Source: Lyophyllum atratum (taxonomy: Eukaryota; Basidiomycota; Agaricomycetes; Agaricales; Lyophyllaceae). Taken from it: a DNA stretch of 64,000 bases. Shown piece by piece: positions 11,517 through 23,490 of this stretch. Under the pieces are notes generated by a model. That model made no database searches. It worked only from the letters and a program-made list of their open reading frames with translations, and was not told the origin of the DNA. A program made the translations under genes and the position numbers. The stretch spans positions 1-64,000 of the forward strand of contig JACGCN010000006.1 in the NCBI GenBank assembly GCA_014905825.1, in the 5' to 3' direction. Position 1 is the stretch's first letter, and each line of letters opens with the position of its first letter.

Positions 11517-12823
11517 ATGTCTCTCGTTCCCCGCATTCCTCAGGAACTCGTCAACAAGATTTTAGAGGAGTTGGACAGCCTGGAAGCCGCCGATCGGAAC
11601 ACGCTACGAGCGTGCTGCATCGTATCATCATCGTTCCACGATCATGCGCAGGAACGGTTATACAGGTCTTTGTCTATGACCCTATCTTCTTCCCCCGCCC
11701 TCAAAGCCACGGCCGACGCTCTGATCAACGTTCTAACATCGAGTCACCGCCTTCGAAGCTTCGTCGAATCACTCGCTATTAGATTTCAGGGCGGGCAATC
11801 ATCCTACCCGTACTTCGATATAACGCTGAAGCTGCCTCGGCTATCCCATCTCACGCTATCCAATGAGAAGGAATCTCGAGATCGCGTGTCTTGGCTAGTA
11901 TTGCGAGCAGGACTCAGAAGTAGTCTTTCCGAATTGCTCCGGTCGTCCTCACTTCGCGTACTATCCATCAGTCACATTTGCTTCATTCCTGCCTTACTCA
12001 TTTCTTCATGCGCACATCTGCGGGAGCTTCATCTGTGGGACATCATCTTTCTGAAGTCCGACCAGGATGGGAACGCTCCTTGGAACACTCCGTGTACCCC
12101 TTCCATCAGCCCCACCCAGACTTACCTCGAGTCACTTTCTTTGCGTATCACCGCTAGGCCTCGACTGCTTTGCGATACCCTTACTCATCCGGCCTCCTCC
12201 CTGTCTATCACTCGCCTGCGGAGGCTTACGATTGAGATCTGGGACAACGAAGATTTTACGGGATGTCAGGAGCTTCTCGAGCTCACGGGGCCATCTCTCG
12301 AAGCATTCACACTCAAATTCATCCAACGTGAGAAAACCCGTGTCCCCCCCCCTCCATCTATACGTCCTAAAATACATCTTCTGTTCCAGAATTCCTTGGT
12401 GATCTCATTCTCCCTACCCTTCCCAAGCTACAGCACCTCACAATCATAAATCCAAATCATAGGACCATCCAGCGCTTACCCAGTCTCCTCGACTCCACTC
12501 ACGTCAAAGATGTTTCGCTGACCATAGACGATTATCTATGTAGGTGGGATCATCACTTTCGCTTTGTTGCGGGGTACTGGCAGCGAATCGATGAGGCGAT
12601 GTGCACTACACATCCTTCTGCAAACCTGCGAATCACGGTTGAGCACACCAGTCGAGCGAGCGCAGACCCTGGTGGTGACGCTCGCAACTACTTTACATCC
12701 AACATGCCGCGATTGTTCGCAGCTGGTCGCCTATGTGTAGAACTCGGCTGGCGGGATTTTCAGACTCATCTGGAAATGGTGATCCCGTTGAACCCCGCTT
12801 TGATTCATCGGCCCCAAGAATGA
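11517..12823 (+). CDS. F-box/LRR-like protein (copy A, intact)
   Basis: Two exons, 11517-12327 and 12390-12823, sum to 1245 nt and 414 aa. The N-terminus has an F-box (LVPRIPQELVNKILEELDSL ... LRACCIVSSSFHDHAQERLY, roughly residues 3-45). It is followed by leucine-rich repeat-like segments (LSHLTLS, LRVLSISH, LRELHLWD, YLESLSLR, LRRLTIEIWD). F-box proteins recruit substrates to SCF ubiquitin ligases through Skp1, and this architecture is massively expanded in Agaricomycetes. The substrate is unknown. The ATG at 11517 starts directly before the F-box. A close paralogue in inverted orientation lies at 55733-57035. Confidence 0.88.
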
Positions 12824-13472
12824 ATTATGTACGCTGAGTCGAATTCTAGATATCTGTCGTGTAATCTCTCCGCTTCATTGTTACCATGCAGTCATGCGAT
12901 CAGGAGAATTATATGCTTGGGGAACATCGGAATACACCTACCCAGGAGTTTCAGAGATCCGATGTGTAACTTACCTTTACATGATTGACACCGCGAAGCA
13001 TATCAAAGAAGGTCAGGAATGGGTGTGATTTTTCGATACTGAGCATCTACTCGAGATGTAAGGCTTGCGCGGAGGCCCGGAGACGACTAAGTCCTCATGA
13101 TTCGAATGAATTGACATGGCTGGAACCGGGGTTTTGAAATTTGAAGGGAAGTAGGGTTCGCATATCCTGACACGGTCTCGATGCGATATCTTGGAGGGAT
13201 TCAGCGAGATAGCAAGATATCGGATCTATCACGAACGTAAAGGATTAAAACAGGAAATGCCTATAATTCTGAAGCCCAATTAAGTAACTGTAGTGGATGG
13301 CCGTTCAACGTTCAACGTTCAGGACTGACCGTGCCCACGGGGAGGAATCGACGTACTCGGTGGTTCAAGTTGGACTTGCCAATCAACTCCGCCACTAGAG
13401 AAAACTGGACCAAACACCATCGGATAACAGGCCGACAACATCGCCGGTGAAGAAACTCGCAACCTGCCAAAG
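12824..13472. other. Spacer between F-box A and F-box B
   Basis: No gene is seen. The first 150 bases align with the spacer downstream of F-box A' (right-hand cluster, minus strand), including a shared segment on the pattern taacttaccttt. A triple gttcaac repeat lies near 13304-13318. Confidence 0.5.
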
Positions 13473-14752
13473 ATGCCGTTCCTCCCCACGCTTCCTCAGG
13501 AGATCATTGACAAGATTTTCGATGAGCTCTCAGGTACCAAGGATAAACAGATACTCAAGAAATGCAGCGTCATGTCCTCGTCTTTTCGCATACCAGCGCA
13601 GCGACGGTTATTTCAAGTGATCTTCATAACCTTCACTGATATCATCACCTCTCAGGATCGCAACCTTCTTTAGCCTTCTTTCAACTCTAGCGTCCAGTCC
13701 GCGCCTTTGTAGTTATGTGGAGATGGTATTTGTCATGGTCCAGACCCAGTCTTGTGATGTGGCTTTCGCGAGCATCGGGATTCCTAGGCTCCCTTGGTTG
13801 CATGACATAACTATCATGGCGGACCATAGAACACCGGGAATAGGATGGATGTCTCTACCCGCGGCTGTTAGGAGAGATCTCCGCGATATGTTCTCGCGTC
13901 CCAAACTCCGCACGCTGTCCATCATCGCTATGAAAGACATTCCCATCCGCAATCTTCAGCTCTGCTCAAACCTGAAAATGCTAGAGATATGGGACATTAC
14001 CTTTTACACCGATGTCGAGCCCGATATCTCTCCTGTCTCTGACCCACCCATTGATCCCACAAATGTGGGGTCTCTCGAGACGATCTGGCTCCGTGGCGAT
14101 ACCGTTATTCAACCGCTTCTGGTTGCCCTGGAAGACGCATCCTCGCTCTTATCCATCACTCGGCTCAGAAACTTCACTGTTGAGATCTGGGACGACACCA
14201 ATTTCATCGCGTTGCAAGCAGTTCTTGAGCTTGTAGGATGCAATCTAGAAGTGCTGAAATTGAGTCGGCTCCACCGTGAGTGCTCGTCTCCTTTCCATGT
14301 ATCGCATATGAATACTAACCCTTCCTGCAGTTATTACCGGGGATCCTGCTCTTCCTAATCTCCACAACTTACGACACATCCATTTCCGCCTCGAGGATCT
14401 CGCGTCCATCCCTCACGTGTCCCGCATCCTCGAATCCGTCCCTCGCCCCAATAACCTCGAAGAGGTCTCCATCTATACCACTCTCGATACTTGCACTATG
14501 GAAGCTTCCGCCGTTGATGAGGGAGCCTGGGCATGGCGAGCAATAGATGAACTTCTTACGCGGGAGCGCCACGCCAGGCGACTGCGGCGTGTGGCAGTAG
14601 TGGTGATCATGATGGATATAGACGAAGAAACGACTATCGAGGCATTTTCTAGGCAGAGCATGCCACAGCTTCTCAATCTAGGTCGCCTTCGCGTAGAAGT
14701 CGATCGACTCGATCATGATCGTCAAGTCGTCATTCCGCTAGGCGCCTCTTGA
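13473..14752 (+). pseudogene. F-box/LRR-like gene B, broken by a one-base frameshift
   Basis: Exon 1 (13473-14275) and exon 2 (14331-14752) join in frame at a gtgagt...gcag intron. The total of 1225 nt is one base more than a multiple of three. The F-box (LPQEIIDKIFDEL ... CSVMSSSFRIPAQRRLF) reads to a TAG at 13671. The next frame then picks up directly with FSLLSTLASSPRLCSYVEMV and continues through the LRR-like body to a clean stop. The break therefore lies near 13650-13675. Either this is a recent pseudogene or there is a sequencing error; the rest of the frame is undamaged. A truncated relative (B') lies in the inverted cluster at 54.8-55.2 kb. Confidence 0.78.
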
Positions 14753-14804
14753 GCACCGTTCTGTCTGATATCTATGAGCGCCGCGCGTCGCGATTTTGTG
14801 ATAT

Positions 14805-15114
14805 CTACACAAAGGAACCTTCTACCTTCGACCCTAAATCACCCTCGAATAAATACTCGTCGAGCGGCGTCCCCGCCCTCGGTATGCTAACGCTATAGGG
14901 CAAATTCGATCGCCAAACAGGGACGACGAACTGAGCACTCAGTCCAAGACCACTGGAGGCGATCGGGGTCCGCATGATGCATATACAATACTGGATCCAT
15001 GTGGAAAGAAGCATCCTTGAGGTATGACGGAGGCGTGATGGGAAGAATGCACATACCAGACGGGCTGTTGAACACATCGCCCATCACGCCTAGCGTGCCC
15101 CACAGTTTCGACAA
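14805..15114 (-). pseudogene. Tyrosinase-like 3' fragment
   Basis: The minus strand reads KLWGTLGVMGDVFNSPS, then DPVLYMHHADPDRLQWSW. The last motif is the CuB copper-site signature of fungal tyrosinases (D-P-x-x-x-x-H-H-x-x-x-D-R, here with an aromatic tail). A shifted frame then gives AGTPLDEYLFEGDLG to a stop at 14805, which resembles a tyrosinase C-terminal end. No CuA half (the three upstream histidines) is found in the adjoining DNA. The change of frame after the CuB motif has no obvious intron. I read it as a leftover end of a melanin-type phenol oxidase gene. Confidence 0.6.
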
Positions 15115-15790
15115 TTACTTCATATATCTTGCAGGGTTCATGTGCTTGAGCGATACGTGTCCCTTGGAGGAAAATTCATAGCATGCGATTGAGGAGAAAA
15201 AGTTGAATCGTGAAAAGTGTCACCGCCATCGGAAGTTGCCGCGGTTGACGCGTTGTTGACGTGTTGCTCCTTCAGCCTGATTAGCCAAACAAGTCTTCGG
15301 AGTTGAACTTGTGAAGTTGACAAGAAGTTGACCAAGTACAAGTCTTTCTCTTACCAGTACCATCTTCCCAGCGTCGGTATACCATATAGGCGAAATGGAT
15401 CCTCGTCCCATCCCCTCAATCGCAGCTGCCTCTAGGTCTGGACAGATCTTGACCTTTTGGGCTAAGTCTGTAGGCGTCGGTGGGGACGTACCACCGTTTA
15501 TGTACGTATTACGGGATTTCAGAAGATCCACGGTCCTTAAAATTACATGCAGCAATCCGCAATTGTGACAAGGGAACACTCACCGAAGGCAGCACTCGAC
15601 AGTCGGACAAAGAATAATTTTCTCAATTGCTTTATCTAGTCCCGGGTTTTCCGACCATGAACCCATACTGATGGTACCTGAACTCGGCGCTTACCCCCGT
15701 CTTCGATTCACTCATATCTACACCAACGTTTCACACATCTACGACGTTGATAGACCCAGTAGCGTCTATTTCATTTCTCGTTAACACGGA
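15115..15790. other. Intergenic, promoter side of the amidohydrolase gene
   Basis: A 119-codon open frame on the minus strand (15220-15579) has no recognisable motif. Repeated gttgac-type elements (gttgacgcgttgttgacgtg near 15244) resemble the inverted repeat at 11404. I see nothing that supports a gene. Confidence 0.35.
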
Positions 15791-18581
15791 ATGGCATCCA
15801 TACCTGCGGGAACGCGGCCAAGAGAAAAGGTCAAATCATCTAGGCAGACTTCACCCGGCCCTGATCAGCGTCCCACATCGTTCTCGCGAAAGGTCCGTCT
15901 GACGCTGTTCGCAATCGCCATCGTGTCCGCTGTTGCTCTGTATACTCGACCAGTGTCTCCTACCCCGTCGGAGGCGTACGCTATGTGTGGCCAGGGTACT
16001 CGGAAACCAGTCTATACCGTCGACCCGAATAACACGCAGGTGCAGTGCCTCGTCGTTCGGGGGGCTCGGGTCGTGGATACAGGCGCCTTAGACGATATAA
16101 AGTCACGCTGGGACGGTCCCGAACTGCAGCTCAAGTACCTGGGGGACAGCGAGGTCGTTGTGCCAGGATTAAGTGGTGCGTAAACCTATGACTTCTGATG
16201 GTTTGGCTGGAGCTGACTCGCATGCAAAGATTCGCATTGTCATATCCTCGAATACGGCGCTAGCCAGCTTGTCGACCTCCAGAGTGGACAGTCTGCCGAA
16301 GGTTGGTCCGCCGCTCCTTCCTGCTCGTCCATTAACACGTCTACAATTAAAATAGAAACAGTGCAAATTTTGGCCGACTATATCAACGCTGACCTTGTGC
16401 TCTCGAAAGACCGCACGAAAGTCGTGGAAGGGTGGGGTTATGATCACACGTCATGGGACATTCCCGTATTACCAAGTGCTGTACGTTCCTCTTGTCCTCG
16501 TTGGGCGACTCGTTTCGCTGTCCTCGCTTTTGGGACTTGACGTCTTAGTCTTCCTTTTGCGCTCATTTTCACGCCCTTATTACGCCTCAAGTGCTCATAC
16601 TAAGTTCTCCCCCCCCCGTGCCTCATTCTGAATTGGATAGCCGCTTTATATTCTTGCCTTCTTTTCTTCTATCCGTTGACTGACGACCTCATTTTCCGCC
16701 ATCATTCGTCAATTCTACCCCTCTTCTGATACCTCGCATCCATCATCTTCCTCCAGGCTGACTTCGAAGCCAATCCCACGACGCAAGGGCGCCAAATAAT
16801 CCTCTCCGGACGTGACGGCCACTCTGTCTGGGTCTCCGCAACCACACTCGCCGCCAATGCCCCTTACCCCGCTGATACGGAAGTCGCGGGCGGAGTGATT
16901 GTGCGCGATGAAAATGGACTCCCAACTGGTGAGTTTCCCACAATGAACCCTCTCATTCTCCGGTTGACTGAGATGTTTCTTCGCAGGTGCCTTCCTTGAC
17001 ACCGCGATGGACCTCGTCAAGCGTCCCAACCTTACTCACTCCGACCTCGGGGCGCGGTTCCAGACCACGGTGAAGCATGCTCTTGGGACTGGACTTACGT
17101 CGCTCCACGATGCTGGGTTCGATCCCCAAAGCTTTGCATTCTTCACGAAGTTAGCATTACATCCCTCTGCCTCCATCGCGATCCATTTACAAGTTGAAAT
17201 GAACGCTGACTGCGGATTTGTAACTATAGGGAAACCGAACACGGTCCGTTGCCTTTGCGAATCTACGGCATGCGGTACTTCAACGTAGAGCAGCATGCAC
17301 CTTATTGGGGAAACACGACTCAGCCGCTGCTGGCTGCATACGAAGGTGACGAGGAGGGGACTAGATTGAGCTCCAGGAGCGTCAAGATCTTCGCTGACGG
17401 TGTGCTTTTTTGACATCATTCCCCACCTTACACTCAATTTTACCGGGGTTGAAGGTGCTCTTAGGTCAGGAGGAGCTGCGGTAAGTATTGCCTGTCGTAT
17501 GTACAAGGAAGCCATATGACTGACGAGGACGCCAGTTGTATGAACCGTATGCAGACAATCCCTCTACGAGCGGGTTGATGCGCATCGCGCCTGAGCTGCT
17601 TCACCGCGTCGTGCCTGGATTCCTGAGGGATGGCTGGCAGGTGGTATGTACACGTTTCCTGCCATCTTAGTGACGCCCCCTGACCGGGCGTCCCGGTTTT
17701 CGTGTCCAGAACATCCATGCTATCGGCGACCGGGCCAATGGTATCATCCTTGACACATTCGAGCGTGCTCAGCAAGAGCTTGGCATCAACATTCGCGCGC
17801 TTCGCCCCCGCATTGAGCATGTACAACTCTTGACGCAGAAGGACATGCGCCGGCTCGGGGACCTCGGTGGTGCGTAGTTACTTCTCATCTTCGTTCTACT
17901 AATTATAATCCTGATATCCTCTTTTCTGGCGTTAGTAATTGCCAGTGTCCAGCCAACCCATGCGTATGTCCATATTGATTTACGTATGAACAATTCCATT
18001 CATGTCCATCCCTAACACAGCACGGATGACATGTGGTATGCCCAGGACCGTCTCGTGCGTTGCTCTCGTGCTTTTTGCTTACTACTCCACCCAGCTGATG
18101 TCTTACTATGTTCTTTTCCTTTACAGGGGCCCGAGCGCGTGAAGGGCCTCTACGCTTTCCGTGGAATCGTAGATGGTGGGGCGCGAATCACCTTGGGCTC
18201 CGACTTCCCGGTCGCAGATGTGAACGCGCTGGCTGGTTTCTATGCCGCCATCACCCGGGTCGCCAAAGACGGAACCTCGCCGCATGGGCCTGGAGGGTGG
18301 TTCCCAGAACAGAGATTGACAAGGATAGAGGCGCTCCGAGGTTCGTTTTACACGCCCTACTTCTCTATTTCTTGATATCCATGGGCGAGCGCGTAGGAAT
18401 GACGATTGACCCGGCCTATGCATCTTTTACGGACAAACATCTTGGGTCGTTGGAGCGTGGCAAGCGCGCCGATTACGTCGTGCTGTCGAAGGACATTATG
18501 AGTGTGTCGCCGCAGGATATCCTGACGACGAAGGTGCGGGCGACTGTCATTGATGGTCGGGTAGCGTATGGCACACTATAA
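15791..18581 (+). CDS. Amidohydrolase family 3 (YtcJ-like), membrane-anchored
   Basis: Thirteen exons were traced: 15791-16175, 16230-16301, 16356-16480, 16757-16928, 16987-17149, 17230-17399, 17455-17480, 17536-17643, 17710-17869, 17936-17963, 18021-18054, 18127-18340 and 18397-18581. They sum to 1842 nt, or 613 aa. A basic N-terminus precedes one hydrophobic segment (VRLTLFAIAIVSAVALY), a likely signal anchor, so the catalytic part should face the secretory lumen or outside. Metal-site motifs are in the expected order: DSHCH (H-x-H), KIFADG (bridging Lys), NIHAIGD, RIEHVQ and LGSDFPV (Asp). The family hydrolyses C-N bonds in small amides, formamides or cyclic imides. The substrate is unknown. 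The gene converges on the next one. Confidence 0.9.
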
Positions 18582-18828
18582 CCACTGCTGCGCAAAAAAG
18601 TATCTTCCCCGCCAGCATCGGGAAATACGACGTGTTGATCGCAACCCCATTCAATAATTACTTTCAGTTTTCTGCAAAGATGCGTCCAGGTAACATGAAT
18701 TTCGATACTCGGTGGGCAAAGGTAGAAACTACATTGATTGATAGTCCATAACGGGGGTACACGAGAACGACGAAGACTTGAAAGCGCGTACTAGTCTGCG
18801 AGAAAGCGAGGGGGTGGGAACTGTCGAA

Positions 18829-19722
18829 TTATACGAGCGCCTTGAACGCCTCCAAGCACGCTAGCATGACCTTCCTGTTCTCCAGCGGTATCATGCCTTC
18901 CTGCACTGACACCGGGCCCTCTACAGGCAACACCAGCCTCTGCACCTCCGTCGCCGTCGGTGGTACCTGCGCGGTCTGCACGCTCTCTACCAATTCTGCC
19001 GTGACCCCGATCTTATAAAGCACAGGCATAGTCCCCGACATGATCAACCCTGGGACGATATGCTTCTCGGCGGGCGAAAGGCGCGCCCGACCCCGTGCGC
19101 GATTCTGAGACTGGTACGCAGCGATAGCCTGCGCAACGAGCCGAGCCTCCGAAGCCGACGCGGTCGCAGACGCAGACGCACTGGTCTCCGACTTGGACGC
19201 GGTGGTGGGGGACGCCTTTGCGATCAGAAGGATCGAGTCACCGTGGTGCGTGGATGTGCTAGGGATGAGGAGGCAGACATCGGCGATGGCGTGGACAGTG
19301 CGAGCGCACATGAAAAGGGGTAGATCGTGCTCCTTCCGGATGACACGGCGCTCCTGGCTCGCCTCCTCTGGATGCTGTTTGGAGGGGTTGGGCGCAGTGT
19401 AGCTGAGGAGTTGGAGGAGGTGTGCTGTGAATTCGCGAATGTCGGCTTCTTGGTGCTCGCTGGGTACAGAGGCGGCCTGGAGATACTTGAAGAACATGCG
19501 TTCTTCGTTGGTCAGGGCGGTGTGATTATGTGTAGGCTGTGAAGAAGAGGAGGCTTTGGTATTAAGCACTGCGGGGCTGACGCTTGGAGATGGAAGGCGC
19601 TGTATACCGAAGAAGGTAGGGACATCGGCGTCGATGATTTTTACGTTACAGAGTCGCAGGTCCGCTTCGGTCCATGCTGAGCAAGATTTGGCGACGTGAT
19701 TGTTGGTCTGCGGTTTCGTCAT
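18829..19722 (-). CDS. Uncharacterised 297 aa basidiomycete protein
   Basis: Single exon, 297 aa, starting at an ATG at 19722. The N-terminus TEADLRLCNVKIIDADVPTFFG and the core MCARTVHAIADVCLLIP look ordered. A low-complexity Ser/Ala stretch (about residues 178-195) separates them from a C-terminal part with ARLVAQAIAAYQSQN and GLIMSGTMPVLYKIGVTAEL. I recall this layout from uncharacterised Agaricomycete proteins. The spacing of the acidic IADVCLL strand and a later Glu/Gln helix would suit a PD-(D/E)xK nuclease-like fold, but that is inference. There is no signal peptide or membrane segment. It ends 248 bases from the convergent amidohydrolase gene. Confidence 0.72.
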   Translation of the reverse strand: MTKPQTNNHVAKSCSAWTEADLRLCNVKIIDADVPTFFGIQRLPSPSVSPAVLNTKASSSSQPTHNHTALTNEERMFFKYLQAASVPSEHQEADIREFTAHLLQLLSYTAPNPSKQHPEEASQERRVIRKEHDLPLFMCARTVHAIADVCLLIPSTSTHHGDSILLIAKASPTTASKSETSASASATASASEARLVAQAIAAYQSQNRARGRARLSPAEKHIVPGLIMSGTMPVLYKIGVTAELVESVQTAQVPPTATEVQRLVLPVEGPVSVQEGMIPLENRKVMLACLEAFKALV

Positions 19723-21003
19723 TGTGGCGAAGCAGGGACGAAGCAGGCTGATGGAAGAAGATTCGGTAGGTCTTATAGCAGTGATAGGGAATAGGGACTT
19801 GACTCAAATATTCGTAATTTGCCTCCGTGGGGGTCGAAATGTGTTATTCAGAATGTCTCAATGTCCCAATAGATATATGACTGACCTACTGGATGGTTCC
19901 TTCGCTGGGACGTCATGGGCTCTGCCGTGGACATAATCATACTGTAAGAAGCATTGAGCGGAAGGAAACGGAAGATGTGCCCCTCCGTGCCAATTTAATC
20001 ACACGCAGCGAGGCGACATTTGAAGTGCCGTCAAAGGTTATTTCACAGGATCTCTTGTATTGCAAATGTCCTATACGTGGTTGGGCCCTGTCGCAGGAAG
20101 GGTTTGCTGACCCCCAAGCGAATCGCTTCGCCGGACTTAGAGAAGAACAAGCGAGGAAGAGAGGTGGGGGACGACGGATGATATCGGGATGAATACTCTA
20201 TCGCACCATGCAAGATCAGGAGGCATCGTTGACCGTTGGGGATGAGTGTATCTTATCTTATCGACGCGTTTGTCGCAGAGCATACCGCACACGTTTCCCT
20301 ACTACCATTTTTCTTGACAAAAAGCAAGCGTCGCCTCCTGCCCGCGCTGTGCAAAGCGTGAGGACGATGATATCTAAATTTTCGATCTTATCTTGATCTT
20401 ATCTACGTCATCAATTCAGCGAAAAGCTAACCTTGGCCTCGTACTTTCTACCAAATTCTGGACACTTGACCATTCAAACATCTGCTCCATCCATTTTAGA
20501 GCCTTCGACAGCGTGAAGGTATTCAGCGGACTGCCAGGCTTTCTAATCCGAAGTGGAGTCTGCAATCTGGATCAACCGGCATCGCTGTAGCGTAAATTCT
20601 TATTATTCGCTCTCATTCAATATATCTCTGAGCATGATTCAGATTCTTCTTCTTGCAGAATTTAGCAGAGCGATCTTCTGGTGAACTTCGACAGCATGCG
20701 ATATTCTTCAGCATCGCTACATATCAAGAATCCTTATCGCACACTAGCACCTGTGATATAAATTAATTTTGAGACTCAGCACTTGTCTCTCATCTCTCGA
20801 GATGGATTCACCTCTCAGCGTATCTTGGAAAGACCTAGACATGGCCTTTTACTTCGCATGGCAGCGAACCAATGCAAGAACGGTCCTTTCTGATCGAATT
20901 CGGACGTTCGGCGAACTTGAACTTGGCAATGATGAGATCGGTTCTTCAATCATCCGAAATTTGGAGTCAGTCGGGACCTGATGATGCACTTCTCTCCCGA
21001 GCG
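19723..21003. other. 1.3 kb divergent intergenic region
   Basis: It separates the minus-strand unknown gene from the plus-strand hydrolase gene, so it should hold both promoters. A TATA-like tgatataaattaat lies near 20753. Short open frames (20769-20981) look like leader sequence of the hydrolase mRNA, possibly upstream ORFs. I see no gene. Confidence 0.4.
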
Positions 21004-23490
21004 ATGATGCACAAATCCGCTCCAGGGATGTCGCTGAACGCCCTTCTCCTCTTCACATTATGGATCCACTTAGCATCCTGCGTCCAGCTGCCATTCATCC
21101 TCCCAACCGAGAAATCGCCAACGGAGCAGCTGGTTGCTCCTGAAGTCGAAGCCTATATCCACAATGTCCTCTCCAGGCACTCATCTCCTGGACTTGCGGT
21201 CGCCGTCGTACTCAAAGACCCTAGCACCACCACCGGTTTCCGGCACCAACTTCTCAGTTTCGGTCATGCCCATACCTCACCATCGCCCGTGCCGGTCACT
21301 CCCGACACGCTTTTCGCGATCGCTTCAAATAGCAAGCTCTTTCTCGCCCTCTCTACGGGCCTCCTTATCTCCAACGGTTCATTGAATCTCGAATGGACAA
21401 CGAAAGTCGCGTCAGTCATCCCGGAGTGGAAGCTCATGGACCCCATTGCCAGCAAGGAGGCAACATTGCTTGATCTACTCGTACATCGCACTGGCATGCC
21501 CAGGCATGACTTCGCTGGTGCGGCCTTGGATGGAGGTGTTCCAGCTATGGTGCGTTATATCCCATTTATACCCCTCATAAGCACTCACAACCGCCCCTCG
21601 CTGTACAGATCGCGAACCTCCGTCATTTGCGTCCCTCTGCCCCTTTCCGAAGCACGTTCCAGTACAATAACATGATGTTCGAAACCCTTTCTCACCTCCC
21701 GATGCGTCTTCTCAACGTCTCGTTCGAATCCTATGTCGCTCAGCATATATTCCAGCCCGCAGGCATGAATTCCTCTACCTACAGTGTTGAGGACGCCGAG
21801 GCCCGCAGATACCCACCTGGTTACAAGTTTCCTGGCGGTATGGAAGGGCAGGCGATACCAGTCTTCGCGCAAGGGCACCAGTACTCTTCAAGCGATTTCT
21901 ACGCTGAGGAGCGCGGAACGCTGCGTCCGACGGTGCCCTATTTTGTACGCCCAGGGGAAGAGCGCATATGGGCTGGAGCGGGGGGAGTATTGACATCCGT
22001 TAGAGATATGGTACGTTTCGTATCGCTTTCGTTCATGTCTCTTTTGCAAGGTCTCTACCGCTCCCTTTATATTGGCTTTTTGTATTCTTGCCTCATCTCG
22101 ACTATTGCTGAAGTTGCTTATCAGGTGCCTTGGTTATCTACGCTTCTCAATGGCGGCGTCGTCCCACACACGAATAAGACGCTCATCCCGCCTGCAGTTC
22201 TTGCCCGTCTGGAAACAGGTGTTAGTGTATCTAACGGAAAGGCCCAATTTCCGGAACTCGTGAGTATTCTCTCGGTCCCTAAGACTGCTCCAGCTACTCT
22301 GGATTCTTACGCACGCCATGGCATCCCCATCACATCCTTCTATCACGTCCTCTTGACCATGTTGCTTACGCTGACAACTACTCTTTCGGTAGTCTCCAAG
22401 AGTATATGGCCCTGCTCAGTGGCGGTACTCCTACCGGGGTCATGAAATCATCGAGCACGGCGGAAATAATCCTGGATTCAAGACCCAGGTCGCTCGCTTC
22501 CCTGATCTTGGTGAGTGTCTCCACGTCACACTCGTCCCGTCTATTCGCCACCGAGATCGCTTGCTCTCTTGTCGGTCTAGCCGAGATTGCGATTTATCTT
22601 TTTGAAACCGATTGGTAGGTCTTTGCTAACCTGGACTCGGACTCCGTAGACGGCAAGATCTCACGCTTCCCGAACGCGACAGGACTGGGCATCGCGGTGT
22701 TCTCGAACGACGCGGCAGGGGGTGTTGTGCATGAGAGTGTGAAATGGCGTATCGCTGACGCGTTACTAGGCTTAGAGGAGATTGATTGGTATTCAAGGTG
22801 ATCATCATGGCGTTCAATCACGCGGTTCCTTAGCTCACCACGATGTAAAGATATGTTAAAGAAGAAGACGAGTACTACGCGAAGAAACGCCGCGCAGCTC
22901 TTCCTCGCCCCGAGAAGCCGCAGCCGCCGCCCCAGCTTATCCCCAGCCTCCAGAACTATACTTTCAGCCATCCGGCGTACGGCGTGCTCAGACCTTGCTA
23001 TGTACCCCCTGGCGCCCCGGGGCTACGAACAAACATCTCTACCTCTCCCCAAACCCTGTCACACTATACGGAAATGGACCACGACAGAGCCGCAGCATGT
23101 GATTCATTCCTTCAACATCCCACGACGCGGCTCCTACTTGCACACACGCCCGTACAGGACATTCCAACGCTCGTGGTGCCTTTCCGCCACACATTCGCGA
23201 CGCACCTGCGACTTACGCACTGGAGTGGGCCTTGGTTCAATGTCTCCGTCATTTGGGGGAATCAGGGGCAGCAGAAAGCACAGGGGATTGCCGGGGGCGA
23301 GGATGGAGATAGTGACGGAATTCTGATTGGGCTGGACGAGCGATTTGAGGTGGAGTGGGTTGCGGGAAGGGATGGGGAGGAGGATGGACTCGCGTTTCGG
23401 GGCGGCATATGGGGCATGGAGGGTCCGGATGCGAAAGCGCCGGAGGGTACTGGGAAGGAGGGGGCGGAGATTTGGTTTGCGAGGGTTTAG
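21004..23490 (+). CDS. Secreted serine beta-lactamase-like hydrolase (class C/LACTB fold)
   Basis: Six exons fit: 21004-21549, 21609-22010, 22125-22259, 22393-22510, 22650-22797 and 22851-23490. They give 1989 nt, or 662 aa. A second in-frame ATG at 21028 directly precedes the hydrophobic signal sequence (SLNALLLFTLWIHLASC) and may be the true start. Active-site motifs of the penicillin-binding/beta-lactamase fold are present: nucleophile box SNSK (in FAIASNSKLF), the YNN box (FQYNN) and EHGG in the third position. A C-terminal beta-rich extension of about 200 residues follows the catalytic domain, as in other fungal members. It probably acts outside the cell on esters or amides. The true substrate cannot be read from sequence. 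Exon 4 was chosen because its frame restores VYGPAQWRYSYRGHE before the HGG box. Confidence 0.88.

Larger units (their letters stand above)
11470..14790 (+). repeat. Left arm of an inverted F-box segmental duplication
   Basis: This block carries F-box A, its downstream spacer, F-box B and the tail after F-box B. The same order recurs on the minus strand at 54820-57085. The last bases of the leader, the spacer after the A stop codon (about 150 bases) and the tail after the B stop codon can all be aligned by eye with the right-hand block. Homology therefore extends beyond coding sequence. Confidence 0.75.

Noticed and set aside
16169..16447. Minus-strand frame inside the amidohydrolase gene
   Set aside because: Antisense shadow of exons and introns of a well supported gene.
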